DNA from: Phytoactinopolyspora halotolerans
Lineage (GTDB): Bacteria > Actinomycetota > Actinomycetes > Jiangellales > Jiangellaceae
DNA: 64,000 nucleotides
Assembly: GCF_010550675.1 (NCBI RefSeq)
Contig: NZ_JAAGOA010000007.1
Location: 245,671-309,670 of the forward strand
Direction of reading: 5' to 3'
Position numbers and translations under genes: made by a program. Of this stretch, positions 26,162 through 33,939 are shown one piece after another. Positions within the stretch are counted from its first letter, which is position 1, and each line of letters starts with the position of its first letter. The notes beneath the pieces are model-generated. The model worked only from the letters and a program-made list of their open reading frames with translations, was not told the DNA's origin and ran no database searches.

Positions 26162-28213
26162 TCAAGTGGCGACGATCGCGAAGCCGGCCGGCGGCAACGT
26201 GACCGACGCCGGTCCGCTGATCGTCCGGTCCGCCACCAGTGCGCCTGACGTGTCGTAGATCCGTACGACGCTGGAAGTCCCCGCCTGACCGACACCGACG
26301 CGCCGTGGCGTACGCGCCGCCGAGTGAATCAGCTCGGCCGAGACGCCGTCCCCGGCCAGCGCCACCCTGGAGATCACCGGTCGCACCAAGAGCGCGTCGA
26401 ACGCCACGCTGTCGCCGCGAGCGGTGACCGACACCGTGTCGAATCCCGCCGGTACCCGCATTCTCAGCGGTTGCGGAAGCAACGCTCCCGGCACCGCGCT
26501 GATCCCCTGCTCGCCGACCGTGTGGTGGAGAGCGCCCAGCGGACGGCGACCGGACCACCACTGCGAACGTGCCGCCGTGCCGTCCTCGGTCAGCCACGAC
26601 ACCGGCTCGACGAGCCGGTCACCGGTACCCGGCGCGAGATCGAAGCGGGCCGTCTGGCGAGGTTCGAGCCGCAGGTACTCGCCGCTCCACAGCGACTCGC
26701 CGGTCCACGCCGGCTCCGGTGTGGCGACCGTACCCGTGGTTTCCACCGCGTCCTCGGCCTCGACGACGGAGAGGCCGTCCCGGCCGGCGACCGATGTGAG
26801 CGCCAGGGCCCGATCACGGATATCGGGGTGTGCATCGAGCGCGAGCATGGACAACAGACCGTGGATGGTGCTCTCGGCGCCGCTGTTCCGGTTGATGCTC
26901 CCGTCGGCCTGTACACCGTCGAAGGTGCGGCCGGTGGTCGCGTCGTACATCGCTTCCCCGGCCGGGTTGGCCCCGAAATACCAGGCGGCCATCAGCACCG
27001 CCAACTCCCCGAAGCCGCCGCGCCCGGTGGCCTCCCCGACGGCGAGCAGCGACTGCAGGCGCGAGTCGACACCGTAGGCGATCTGCACACGTTCGGTGGG
27101 CGTGGGTAGCCAGCCGTTGTCCGGGCCGCCGGCGCTCATGAGCACAGGCGTGAACGTCGCCGTATCCGTGACTGCCGGGTCGAGAAGCGCCGCGTCGTCC
27201 AGCACGCCGGATGCCTGAGCCAAAGCGGCGGGCATCTGCGAGGCCCAGGCATGCCACACCGAGCGGGACTGTGCCCACGGCAGGATCGCGCCGTACGGCC
27301 ACGACCTGGCGTCTCCGGCACCCATAGCCGCGACGCCCTCGCTCAGCTTCACCAGCGCGTCGCGCGCCGCTGCGTCCCCGGGAGCCGCCGTGACGTATGC
27401 GGAGAGTCCGAGCACGGCCTCTGCGGTCGCGTCGGCGCCGTCGACGATCAGCCAGGACGGCACCCGCTCCCCGTCCACGGTGACGAACTGCCCGTAACCG
27501 TCGAGCACCTGCCGGTCGACCGCGTCGACGGCGAGGCGCAGCCGGTCCTGCAGGAAGCCCGCGAACTCCGGGTCCGACCTCTCGAACGCGGCGTATCCCT
27601 CGCCGAACGCCCAGATGGTTCGGGCCAGCCAGTAACTCGGACCGGAATCCGACGGGTCCGGCAGCTCGATGGGTTCGGCACTCGGGTTGAGCGTGCCATC
27701 CGATTGAATCCACAGGACCACGTTGCCCACGTTGGGGCCGCTGCTGGTCTGCAGGTAGGCAAGGGAGCGCAGCAGCTCGTAGGCGTTCTCACGACTCGTC
27801 GGAGCGCCGGTCTGCTGCCAGTGCCGCAGATAGACCACGGCCGCCCGGGAGATGTCGTCGGCGTTGTACGCGCCCTGCGAGTAGTGGCCGGTCTCCGGAT
27901 CCAGCCGGCCGCCCCCGACGCGCTGGAACGTACCGTCCGCGCGTGGCTCGGCATAGGTCCACGGAAAGGTGAGGTCCGGTTCCTCGCCCAGCCGGTACGT
28001 CGTGTGATCGTCCAACTCAGGCGGCGCGGCCTGGTCGAGCAGGAAGTCGAGATGGGCGAGATGGGCGAGATCGGTCCGGCCGTCCGCCGCCTCAGACGCC
28101 GACGAGGACGGGCCGGACAGTGACGTCGATGCGGTCGACGTCGTGACCGCACCCGGCGCCAGGACGAACGCGGCCAGGACGGCGCCCGTCACCGAACGGA
28201 TGATGCTCCTCAT
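26162..28213 (-). CDS. Secreted protein of unknown function in the GH130 operon
   Basis: A 683-residue exported protein I cannot assign to a named family. A signal peptide is clear (MRSIIRSVTGAVLAAFVLAPG, then a Ser/Thr/Ala-rich linker). The region to about residue 440 is rich in Trp, Tyr and repeated helical hairpins such as SYWLARTIWAFGEGYAAF and AWYFGANPAGEAMYD, suggesting an (alpha/alpha) toroid like many glycan-active enzymes. The last 200 residues look beta-rich and could be a carbohydrate-binding or jelly-roll region. The ATG has AAGGAG 6 bases upstream. It is the last gene of the LacI/importer-3/GH130 operon, so it may bind or cleave the polymer outside the cell. Confidence 0.72.
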   Translation of the reverse strand: MRSIIRSVTGAVLAAFVLAPGAVTTSTASTSLSGPSSSASEAADGRTDLAHLAHLDFLLDQAAPPELDDHTTYRLGEEPDLTFPWTYAEPRADGTFQRVGGGRLDPETGHYSQGAYNADDISRAAVVYLRHWQQTGAPTSRENAYELLRSLAYLQTSSGPNVGNVVLWIQSDGTLNPSAEPIELPDPSDSGPSYWLARTIWAFGEGYAAFERSDPEFAGFLQDRLRLAVDAVDRQVLDGYGQFVTVDGERVPSWLIVDGADATAEAVLGLSAYVTAAPGDAAARDALVKLSEGVAAMGAGDARSWPYGAILPWAQSRSVWHAWASQMPAALAQASGVLDDAALLDPAVTDTATFTPVLMSAGGPDNGWLPTPTERVQIAYGVDSRLQSLLAVGEATGRGGFGELAVLMAAWYFGANPAGEAMYDATTGRTFDGVQADGSINRNSGAESTIHGLLSMLALDAHPDIRDRALALTSVAGRDGLSVVEAEDAVETTGTVATPEPAWTGESLWSGEYLRLEPRQTARFDLAPGTGDRLVEPVSWLTEDGTAARSQWWSGRRPLGALHHTVGEQGISAVPGALLPQPLRMRVPAGFDTVSVTARGDSVAFDALLVRPVISRVALAGDGVSAELIHSAARTPRRVGVGQAGTSSVVRIYDTSGALVADRTISGPASVTLPPAGFAIVAT

Positions 28214-28262
28214 TGAACACTCCTTAGCTGGGCAGGTAGTGCGCAACTCGCGGGTTCGCTGG

Positions 28263-29330
28263 TCAGCTGGTGCGGTCCAGGCGAGCGACGCCGATCTTGC
28301 TGTCGGCCATGCCGTAGAACACGTAGTGCACTCCGTCGATCTCCTCGACGGCCGTGGGAAAGACGACGTTGGGGACTGTCCCGGCACGCTCGTCGTCGGT
28401 CTCCGGCTGCAGCAGCGGCTCAGCGGTACGGGCAAGCACCTTCGACGGGTCGTCGGCGTCGAGCAGGATGGCGCCGGCGGCATAGTTGACCTTCTGCTGT
28501 TGCGCGAATCCCTTGGCGAGCGTGCCGGTCACCCCGTGGTGCAATAGCAGCCAGCCCTCCGGTACGCGCAGTGGCGCCGGGCCTCCACCGATCTTGATCT
28601 GCTCGAACGGATACTCCGGTCCGGCCAGGAACCGGTGCCCGCGCCAGTGGACGAGGTTGCGGATGTCGGCGGCCACGGCAGTTAATGGCACGTAGCTGAT
28701 CCAGATGCTCTGCCGGGAGTCGGTCACACCGGCGGGCACGACGACGCCCTGGCCGTCCCGGATCTCGCCCAGGTCCCACATTGGGCGATGCAGGACAGCC
28801 AGGCTCTTCACGCCGTCGGGCGCGGTGACCGGCTCGGGGAAGAAAACAGTGTCCTTGTTGTGGAACAGGTTCAGGTCGATGTTCAGCTCGTCGTCGTAGG
28901 CGAACAGCACCGGGCCGAGCCGCCGCCAGTTCCGCAGATCATCCGAGACGGCGACCGCGGTGCGCGGCCCGAGCGGGCCGTAGGCGACGTAGGTCATCAC
29001 GTGCACGCCGAGTAGCGGGATGAACGTCACCCGCGGATCCTCCACCCCGGCATGCGACGCGCCCCGTTCCCAGCTGCGGTCCGGCTCCAGCACAACACCC
29101 TCACGTTCGACGCCCACCGGCACACCGTCGTCGACGACGACGCGCGCGAGCCCCACCCGCGAGACGTTTCCCCGCGCCACGAGCCTTGGAAGCAGATAGA
29201 GGACGCCGTCCGGGCCGTGGCCGGACGCGGGATTCAGGACGCCCTCCTCCTCCAGGTGATTGCCGTCTTCGGGCGTCATGACCACGCCGACGCGGGTGAG
29301 GGTGTACGGGATTGCAGTAGAGACGGGCAT
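28263..29330 (-). CDS. GH130 beta-mannoside phosphorylase/hydrolase
   Basis: A 355-residue five-bladed beta-propeller of family GH130, whose members mostly phosphorolyse beta-mannosides to mannose 1-phosphate. Family motifs include the GVEDPRVT block, LFHNKDTVFFPE, IGGGPAPLRVPEGWLLLHHGV and the C-terminal GTVPNVVFPTAVEEIDGVHYVFYGMAD. The acid/base Asp should be in the EDPR segment. Some GH130 subfamilies hydrolyse rather than phosphorolyse, and the subfamily cannot be fixed here. The ATG at 29330 has GAGAGG upstream; the open frame to 29567 overlaps the permease. It is intracellular, acting after import. Confidence 0.93.
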   Translation of the reverse strand: MPVSTAIPYTLTRVGVVMTPEDGNHLEEEGVLNPASGHGPDGVLYLLPRLVARGNVSRVGLARVVVDDGVPVGVEREGVVLEPDRSWERGASHAGVEDPRVTFIPLLGVHVMTYVAYGPLGPRTAVAVSDDLRNWRRLGPVLFAYDDELNIDLNLFHNKDTVFFPEPVTAPDGVKSLAVLHRPMWDLGEIRDGQGVVVPAGVTDSRQSIWISYVPLTAVAADIRNLVHWRGHRFLAGPEYPFEQIKIGGGPAPLRVPEGWLLLHHGVTGTLAKGFAQQQKVNYAAGAILLDADDPSKVLARTAEPLLQPETDDERAGTVPNVVFPTAVEEIDGVHYVFYGMADSKIGVARLDRTS

Positions 29331-29341
29331 GGGTGAGCCTC

Positions 29342-30388
29342 TCAACCTTTCACGCCTGAGCCGATATTCGAGGAGGTGAAGTAGCGCTGGAACACGATGA
29401 AGAGCCCGACGGCCGGCGCCGCCAGCACCACCGCGCCTGCCAGCACCGCGCCGAAGGGGTTCGCGGCGGTGGCGGCGACGTTGGAGATGTAGTTCGCCAG
29501 GGACACGGCCAGCGGCTGCTTCGAGGCGTCCTTGGTGATCAGGAACGGCCAGAGGAACTCGTTCCACGGCCCGATGAACGTGATCAGGACGACCGTCACC
29601 AGTACCGGCCGCACCAGCGGCAATGCGACGCTGCGCAACAGCCGCAGCTCCCCGGCGCCGTCGACGCGGGCAGCGTCGAACAGGTCCCGCGGCAGCTGCA
29701 GGAAGTACTGCCGGAACACGATCACCGCAGTCGAGTTGATGGCGAACGGAAGGATCATGCCGAGGTGGGTGTCGGCCAGCCCGTAGTCACGAGCGATCAG
29801 CACGTACAGCGGGATCATGAGCAGCTGGAACGGCACCACCTGCACGAGCAGTGCCAGCGCGAACGTGAGGCCGCGGCCCCGCCACTGAAGTACGGCGAGC
29901 GCATAGCCGGCGAGCACGCCGAACACCACCGTGCACCCGATGACGCCGCCGGTGAAGATCCCTGAGTTCACCAGACCTTGGAGGAGGTCGATGCGGCTGT
30001 TGATGTCGGCGTAGTTGTCGAGGGTCAGATTCGATGGGTCGGGAAATGCGCCGGTCGGTGTGGGGTCCGGCTCGGCCTGCAACGAACCGATGATCATGTA
30101 GTAGAACGGAAACAGGAACGCGATCGCGCCGGCGGCGAGCACGACGGTGCGCAATACCGTCTGCGCACGGCTCGTCCCGTCGCCGCTCAACTTCACTGGT
30201 CGCGCTCCGCTCCTCGCTCCCTCCGCGGGCGGCTCCACTCGTCCCTCGCTCCACCGACCACTCCGCTCGCTCGTCCCGTCGCCGCTCAACTTCTCTGGTC
30301 GCGCTCCGCTCCTCGCTCCCTCCGCGGGCGGCTCCACTCGTCCCTCGCTCCACCGACCACTCCGCTCGCTCGTCCCGTCGCCGCTCAT
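29342..30388 (-). CDS. Carbohydrate ABC transporter permease, MalG type (importer 3), with N-terminal repeat extension
   Basis: A 348-residue membrane subunit, about 70 residues longer than usual. The core starts near residue 72 (SRAQTVLRTVV), with about six helices and the EAA loop LPRDLFDAARVDGAGELRLL. The extra N-terminus consists of two in-frame 33-residue units, each with SERSGRWSEGRVEPP, followed by a partial third SGDGTS. Removing both units would leave MSGDGTSRAQ, a normal permease start, so the units look inserted just after the start codon. The ATG overlaps the MalF stop (ATGA). The hydrophilic extension faces the cytoplasm. Confidence 0.92.
   Translation of the reverse strand: MSGDGTSERSGRWSEGRVEPPAEGARSGARPEKLSGDGTSERSGRWSEGRVEPPAEGARSGARPVKLSGDGTSRAQTVLRTVVLAAGAIAFLFPFYYMIIGSLQAEPDPTPTGAFPDPSNLTLDNYADINSRIDLLQGLVNSGIFTGGVIGCTVVFGVLAGYALAVLQWRGRGLTFALALLVQVVPFQLLMIPLYVLIARDYGLADTHLGMILPFAINSTAVIVFRQYFLQLPRDLFDAARVDGAGELRLLRSVALPLVRPVLVTVVLITFIGPWNEFLWPFLITKDASKQPLAVSLANYISNVAATAANPFGAVLAGAVVLAAPAVGLFIVFQRYFTSSNIGSGVKG
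30171..30387. repeat. Two 99-bp tandem repeats at the 5' end of the permease gene
   Basis: Unit A (30171-30269) and unit B (30270-30368) each begin CTCGTCCCGTCGCCGCTCAA and differ, as far as I can read, by a single base. A partial third copy of about 19 bases (30369-30387) runs into the permease start codon. The period of 99 bases keeps the frame. The inside is made of short GAGCGAG/GGAGCG-like words, as in dispersed intergenic repeats of some actinomycetes. Confidence 0.92.
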
Positions 30389-31329
30389 GTTTCATCACCG
30401 CCTGCCAAGCGGCGCTGCAGCCAGCCGATCAGTAGCACGAAGACGATCAAGATCACTCCGATGGCGGCGGCCACGTCCGGCGAGTTCTGCTCGATCCCCA
30501 GCTGGTACATGAGCAACACCGGCGACATCGACGCGCCGTTCGGGCCACCACCGCCGGTGAGCAGGTAGGGCTCGGTGAAAAGGTTGGCGCCGATGATGGT
30601 GGACAACAGCAGCACCAGGACGGTGGCCGGCCGCACCGCAGGAATGGTGATGGAGAAGAAGGTCCGGATCTTTCCCGCGCCGTCGGTCGCGGCCACCTCG
30701 TACAGCTCCCTCGGCACGTTCTGCAACGCCGCCAGGTACAGCAGGATGTAGAAGCCGAGTTGTTTCCACGTGACGTACAGAGCGATGGCCGGCATCGCCC
30801 AGGTCGAGTTGATCAGCCACGACGGGTCCGGCGCGAGCGGTCCCAGCACCCGGTTGACCAGGCCATTGCTGTTGAACAAGAACAGCCACACCCCGACGAC
30901 GGCCACCGACGCCGTCACGTACGGCACGTAATAGCCGACACGCAGGAACGTGCGCAGCCGCGTGGCCTGGTTCAGGGCCGTGGCCAACAGCAGCGACAGC
31001 GCCACCGTCAGCGGCACGTTGATGAGCAGGAACACCGCGACGTTGCGGAACGAGCGCCACACGTCCGGATCGCCGAGCACGTCGCGGTAGTTGTCGAGCC
31101 CGACGAAAGGGCGGTCCACCTCGGCGCCGGGAGCGGCGAAGAAGTAGTCGTGGAACGAGATCCACACCGCGAAACCCAGCGGGAAGGCGAACACGGCCAG
31201 CACGAACGCCAGGTACGGAGAGCTGAAGAGCAGACCCAGCGGCTGGCGGCCGAGCAGCCCACGACGTCTCCGCCGGACGGGAGACCTGTATCGGGCTCCC
31301 GCCCGGTGGCCAGCGGGGACGGTGGTCAT
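30385..31329 (-). CDS. Carbohydrate ABC transporter permease, MalF type (importer 3)
   Basis: A 314-residue membrane subunit. A basic N-terminal tail (RSPVRRRRRGLLG) precedes about six helices. The EAA loop is VPRELYEVAATDGAGKIRTFFSITIP near residue 205. It starts 20 bases after the binding-protein stop and overlaps the MalG start by 4 bases. It forms importer 3 with the flanking genes; the ligand is probably a beta-mannooligosaccharide, judged from the GH130 gene. Confidence 0.92.
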   Translation of the reverse strand: MTTVPAGHRAGARYRSPVRRRRRGLLGRQPLGLLFSSPYLAFVLAVFAFPLGFAVWISFHDYFFAAPGAEVDRPFVGLDNYRDVLGDPDVWRSFRNVAVFLLINVPLTVALSLLLATALNQATRLRTFLRVGYYVPYVTASVAVVGVWLFLFNSNGLVNRVLGPLAPDPSWLINSTWAMPAIALYVTWKQLGFYILLYLAALQNVPRELYEVAATDGAGKIRTFFSITIPAVRPATVLVLLLSTIIGANLFTEPYLLTGGGGPNGASMSPVLLMYQLGIEQNSPDVAAAIGVILIVFVLLIGWLQRRLAGGDET

Positions 31330-31349
31330 GCCGGACGCCGGACGCCGGC

Positions 31350-32699
31350 TCAGGACTGACCGACGAGGTCGTCGATCTCCACGGCGGCATCCTGCAGCGT
31401 CTGGCCCAATTCACCCTCGCCGGAGATGACGGCTCGTGAGTAGGCGTCGCGGAAGGCCTGCCAGACGGCCACCGAGTTCGGCACGTTCGGCACCTCGACC
31501 GTGCGGGACGCCTGCTCGCCGAAGGCCTCGTACGCGGGGTTCTCCGCGAAGTAGTCCGGGTAGGTCTCGGCGAGGTCCTGGCGCATCGGCATCTGTCCGG
31601 TGATCTCCAGCAGCTTCCCGTCCTGCTCCTCGCTCGTGGCGAACTTCAGGACGTCCCATGCCGTGTCGCGGTTCTCGCATGCGGTGTACAGGCCGATGTT
31701 CTTCGCGTCGCTGAACGTGTAGGTCTCCTCCGGCGGGGTGCCGCCCGACGTCGGGACCGGCACGGCGCCCCAGTCGACCTGTTCGCCATACACGGAGATG
31801 GCCCACGGGCCGACGATCGCCATCGCGGCCTCGCCGTCGGCGAACGCGTCGCCCTGATACTGCTCGCGGCCGGCCAGTTCCTCGTCGTACAGCGTCTTCC
31901 AGAACTCGGCGACGGCGAGTCCGGCGTCGCCGGCGAACGTCGCCGAGCCGTCCTCCACCAACTGTGTACCCCCGGTCTCAGCGGCATAGAGCGGGTAGAA
32001 GTCGAACCAGCTCTGGAAGAACTCGCTGGTAGGCGCCGGCCGGATCGCATTCGGGGCGGCGCCGCTGGACACCAGCCTGCGCGCGGTGTCCAGGAACTCG
32101 TCGTGCGTGCCGAGCGGCGGGTTCTCCGGATCGAGGCCGGCCTCGGCGAACATCTCCTTGTTATAGAAGATCATGACCGGGTTCGACTTCCACGGCATCT
32201 GGACGTACTCGCCATCGGCCGACTGGTACTGGGCGGCCACATCGCCGGTGCGCTCCTCGATGTAGGTCGCCCCGTCCTCGAAGCTGGAGAGCGAGACCAG
32301 GCCGCCTTGCTTCTCGAAGTCCGGCACGGCCACGGGTGCCGTGTTGAAGATCAGGCACGGTGCGTTGCCGGCGGCGATGGCGGCGGAGATGACCTCCTCG
32401 CTGCTGTCGCCGGCCGGGATCTCCTGGGCCTCGATCTGCTCGTCCGGATGGCCGGCGTTCCACGCCTCCACCATCTGCTCGCCCCAGGCGATCTCGGCTT
32501 CGTTGTTCGAGTACCAGATGGTGATGTCGCCACGGGCCTCGCCGGCCTGGGCGTCGTCGTTGTCGCCGTCTCCGTCGCCGCCACCGCATGCGGCCAGGAC
32601 CAAGGCGCCCGCGACGGCGAGCGCCATTCCCGCGGCCGCGGCGGGCCGTGCCGTGGTCTCCCGGGCATTGTGAACGTTGACTGTGGTGCGTCGTTGCAC
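31350..32699 (-). CDS. Sugar-binding lipoprotein of ABC importer 3
   Basis: A 449-residue family-1 solute-binding protein. I start it at the GTG at 32699, 7 bases after GAGGAG; the frame is open to 32840 but that part overlaps the LacI gene. The signal has a long n-region, a hydrophobic core AAGMALAVAGALVL and the lipobox LAAC with Cys38, followed by an acidic GGGDGDGDNDD linker. DITIWYSNNEAEIAWGEQMVEAWN opens the mature domain. The gene follows lacI by 14 bases, so regulator and importer share a transcript. Confidence 0.9.
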   Translation of the reverse strand: MQRRTTVNVHNARETTARPAAAAGMALAVAGALVLAACGGGDGDGDNDDAQAGEARGDITIWYSNNEAEIAWGEQMVEAWNAGHPDEQIEAQEIPAGDSSEEVISAAIAAGNAPCLIFNTAPVAVPDFEKQGGLVSLSSFEDGATYIEERTGDVAAQYQSADGEYVQMPWKSNPVMIFYNKEMFAEAGLDPENPPLGTHDEFLDTARRLVSSGAAPNAIRPAPTSEFFQSWFDFYPLYAAETGGTQLVEDGSATFAGDAGLAVAEFWKTLYDEELAGREQYQGDAFADGEAAMAIVGPWAISVYGEQVDWGAVPVPTSGGTPPEETYTFSDAKNIGLYTACENRDTAWDVLKFATSEEQDGKLLEITGQMPMRQDLAETYPDYFAENPAYEAFGEQASRTVEVPNVPNSVAVWQAFRDAYSRAVISGEGELGQTLQDAAVEIDDLVGQS

Positions 32700-32713
32700 T
32701 GTTGTCTCCTCTG

Positions 32714-33751
32714 CTATGGGGTCCTCGGAGCCGGACCGGAGGACTTCCGCCGCACGAACCGTGCGGGTGGGAGATCCACGTCTTCGGTCGGATCCCCGGC
32801 GATCATCCGCAGCAACACACGGGCCGCGGCCGAGCCCCACCTGACCGGGTCGGCCACGATGGTGCTCAACGCCGGGTACACGTGTTCGCCGATGTCGGTG
32901 CCGTCGAACCCGGTAATGGACAGATCACCCGGCACGTTCAAGCCGGCGTGCTGCGCCACCCCCAGCCCGGCGATGGCCATCGGGTCGTTGGCGTAGACGA
33001 TGGCGGTGGGCCGGTCCGGCCCGGCGAGCAGGTGGCGGGTGGCGCGCGCTCCGTCGGCCGCCTTGAAATCGGTCTCGATCACGAGATCGGGCTCCAGGCC
33101 GGCTCGCCGCATGGCCGTATCGAAGGCCTGCCGCCGGTGACTGCCGTGCAGCATGCGGGCCGGCCCTGCGACGTGGGCGATCCGGCGGTGACCGAGGCCG
33201 GCCAGGTGGTCGACGGCTTCCTCGATGCCCGCGGCGTCTTCCATGGCGACCGCGGGGATGCTCGACACGCCGGGCCGTGACTCGGGGCGGCCGAGCGTGA
33301 CCGCAGGCAGGCCGAGCTCCTGCACGAGGCCGAGACGCAAGTCGTCGTGGCGGAGGTCGGTGATGAATGCGCCGTCGATGCGGCCGTCGGCCACGAGCTT
33401 GCGATAGCTGGCCAGCTCCTCCCTTTCGTTCGACACCACGCTCAGCACCAGCGCTTGGCCCGCTGGGGAGAGCTCCCGCTCCACGCCGGCGATGAACGAG
33501 GGATAGAACGGGTCTGAGGTGATGATCTCCGGATCCCGGGTGATGACCAGGCCGAGCGCGAACGACCGGGCGACGCTGAGCGAACGCGCGCGGACGCTGG
33601 GCTGCCATCCCAGCTCCTCCGCTATCGCCAGGATGCGTTCTCTGGTCTGTGGCGCCACGCCCGGACGATTGTTCAGCGCGAAGGACACGAGTCCCTTGCT
33701 GACGCCCGCATGGGCCGCGACGTCGGCGATGGTGGGTCTGGCTCTTGCCAC
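32714..33751 (-). CDS. LacI-family transcriptional repressor
   Basis: A 345-residue repressor. The N-terminal helix-turn-helix and hinge read PTIADVAAHAGVSKGLVSFALNNRPGV, followed by a periplasmic-binding-protein-like sensor with FYPSFIAGVERE, RRIAHVAGP and ITGFDGTDIGEHVYPALSTI. I chose the GTG at 33751, with GGAGG 5 bases upstream; a GTG at 33775 would add 8 residues but has no ribosome site. Two palindromic operators lie in its promoter, so it probably represses itself together with importer 3, GH130 and the secreted protein. The inducer is probably a mannoside (inference). Confidence 0.92.
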   Translation of the reverse strand: MARARPTIADVAAHAGVSKGLVSFALNNRPGVAPQTRERILAIAEELGWQPSVRARSLSVARSFALGLVITRDPEIITSDPFYPSFIAGVERELSPAGQALVLSVVSNEREELASYRKLVADGRIDGAFITDLRHDDLRLGLVQELGLPAVTLGRPESRPGVSSIPAVAMEDAAGIEEAVDHLAGLGHRRIAHVAGPARMLHGSHRRQAFDTAMRRAGLEPDLVIETDFKAADGARATRHLLAGPDRPTAIVYANDPMAIAGLGVAQHAGLNVPGDLSITGFDGTDIGEHVYPALSTIVADPVRWGSAAARVLLRMIAGDPTEDVDLPPARFVRRKSSGPAPRTP

Positions 33752-33784
33752 GTTGCCCTCCGCACTGAGGTTCACCCCGGCACT

Positions 33785-33833
33785 TTAACCGGTTTAGAGC
33801 TCAGAGTCTATACCGGTTTAAATGCTGCGTGAA
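33785..33833 (-). promoter_or_regulatory. Dual LacI-type operator overlapping the lacI operon promoter
   Basis: Two near-palindromes centred on CCGG, TTAACCGGTTTA (33785-33796) and TATACCGGTTTAAA (33809-33822), have centres 24 bases apart. On the minus strand a -35 TTCACG (33833-33828) and -10 TAGACT (33810-33805) with a 17-base spacer overlap the distal site. The proximal site lies just after the expected start of transcription near 33798. The AACCGGTTT core is typical of LacI-family sites. Confidence 0.72.
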
Positions 33834-33939
33834 GAGCGAGCGATTCAGCGGGCGGCCCGACCCGGCCGGGACCATACGCAGCCGGGTGGCCCGGGAACGA
33901 GTCCCCGGGCCACCCGGATTTCGCGGTGTGGTTCAGCTA

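Noticed and set aside
30171..30387. CRISPR array
   Set aside because: The units are directly abutting 99-bp tandem repeats without spacers, lying inside a coding frame.
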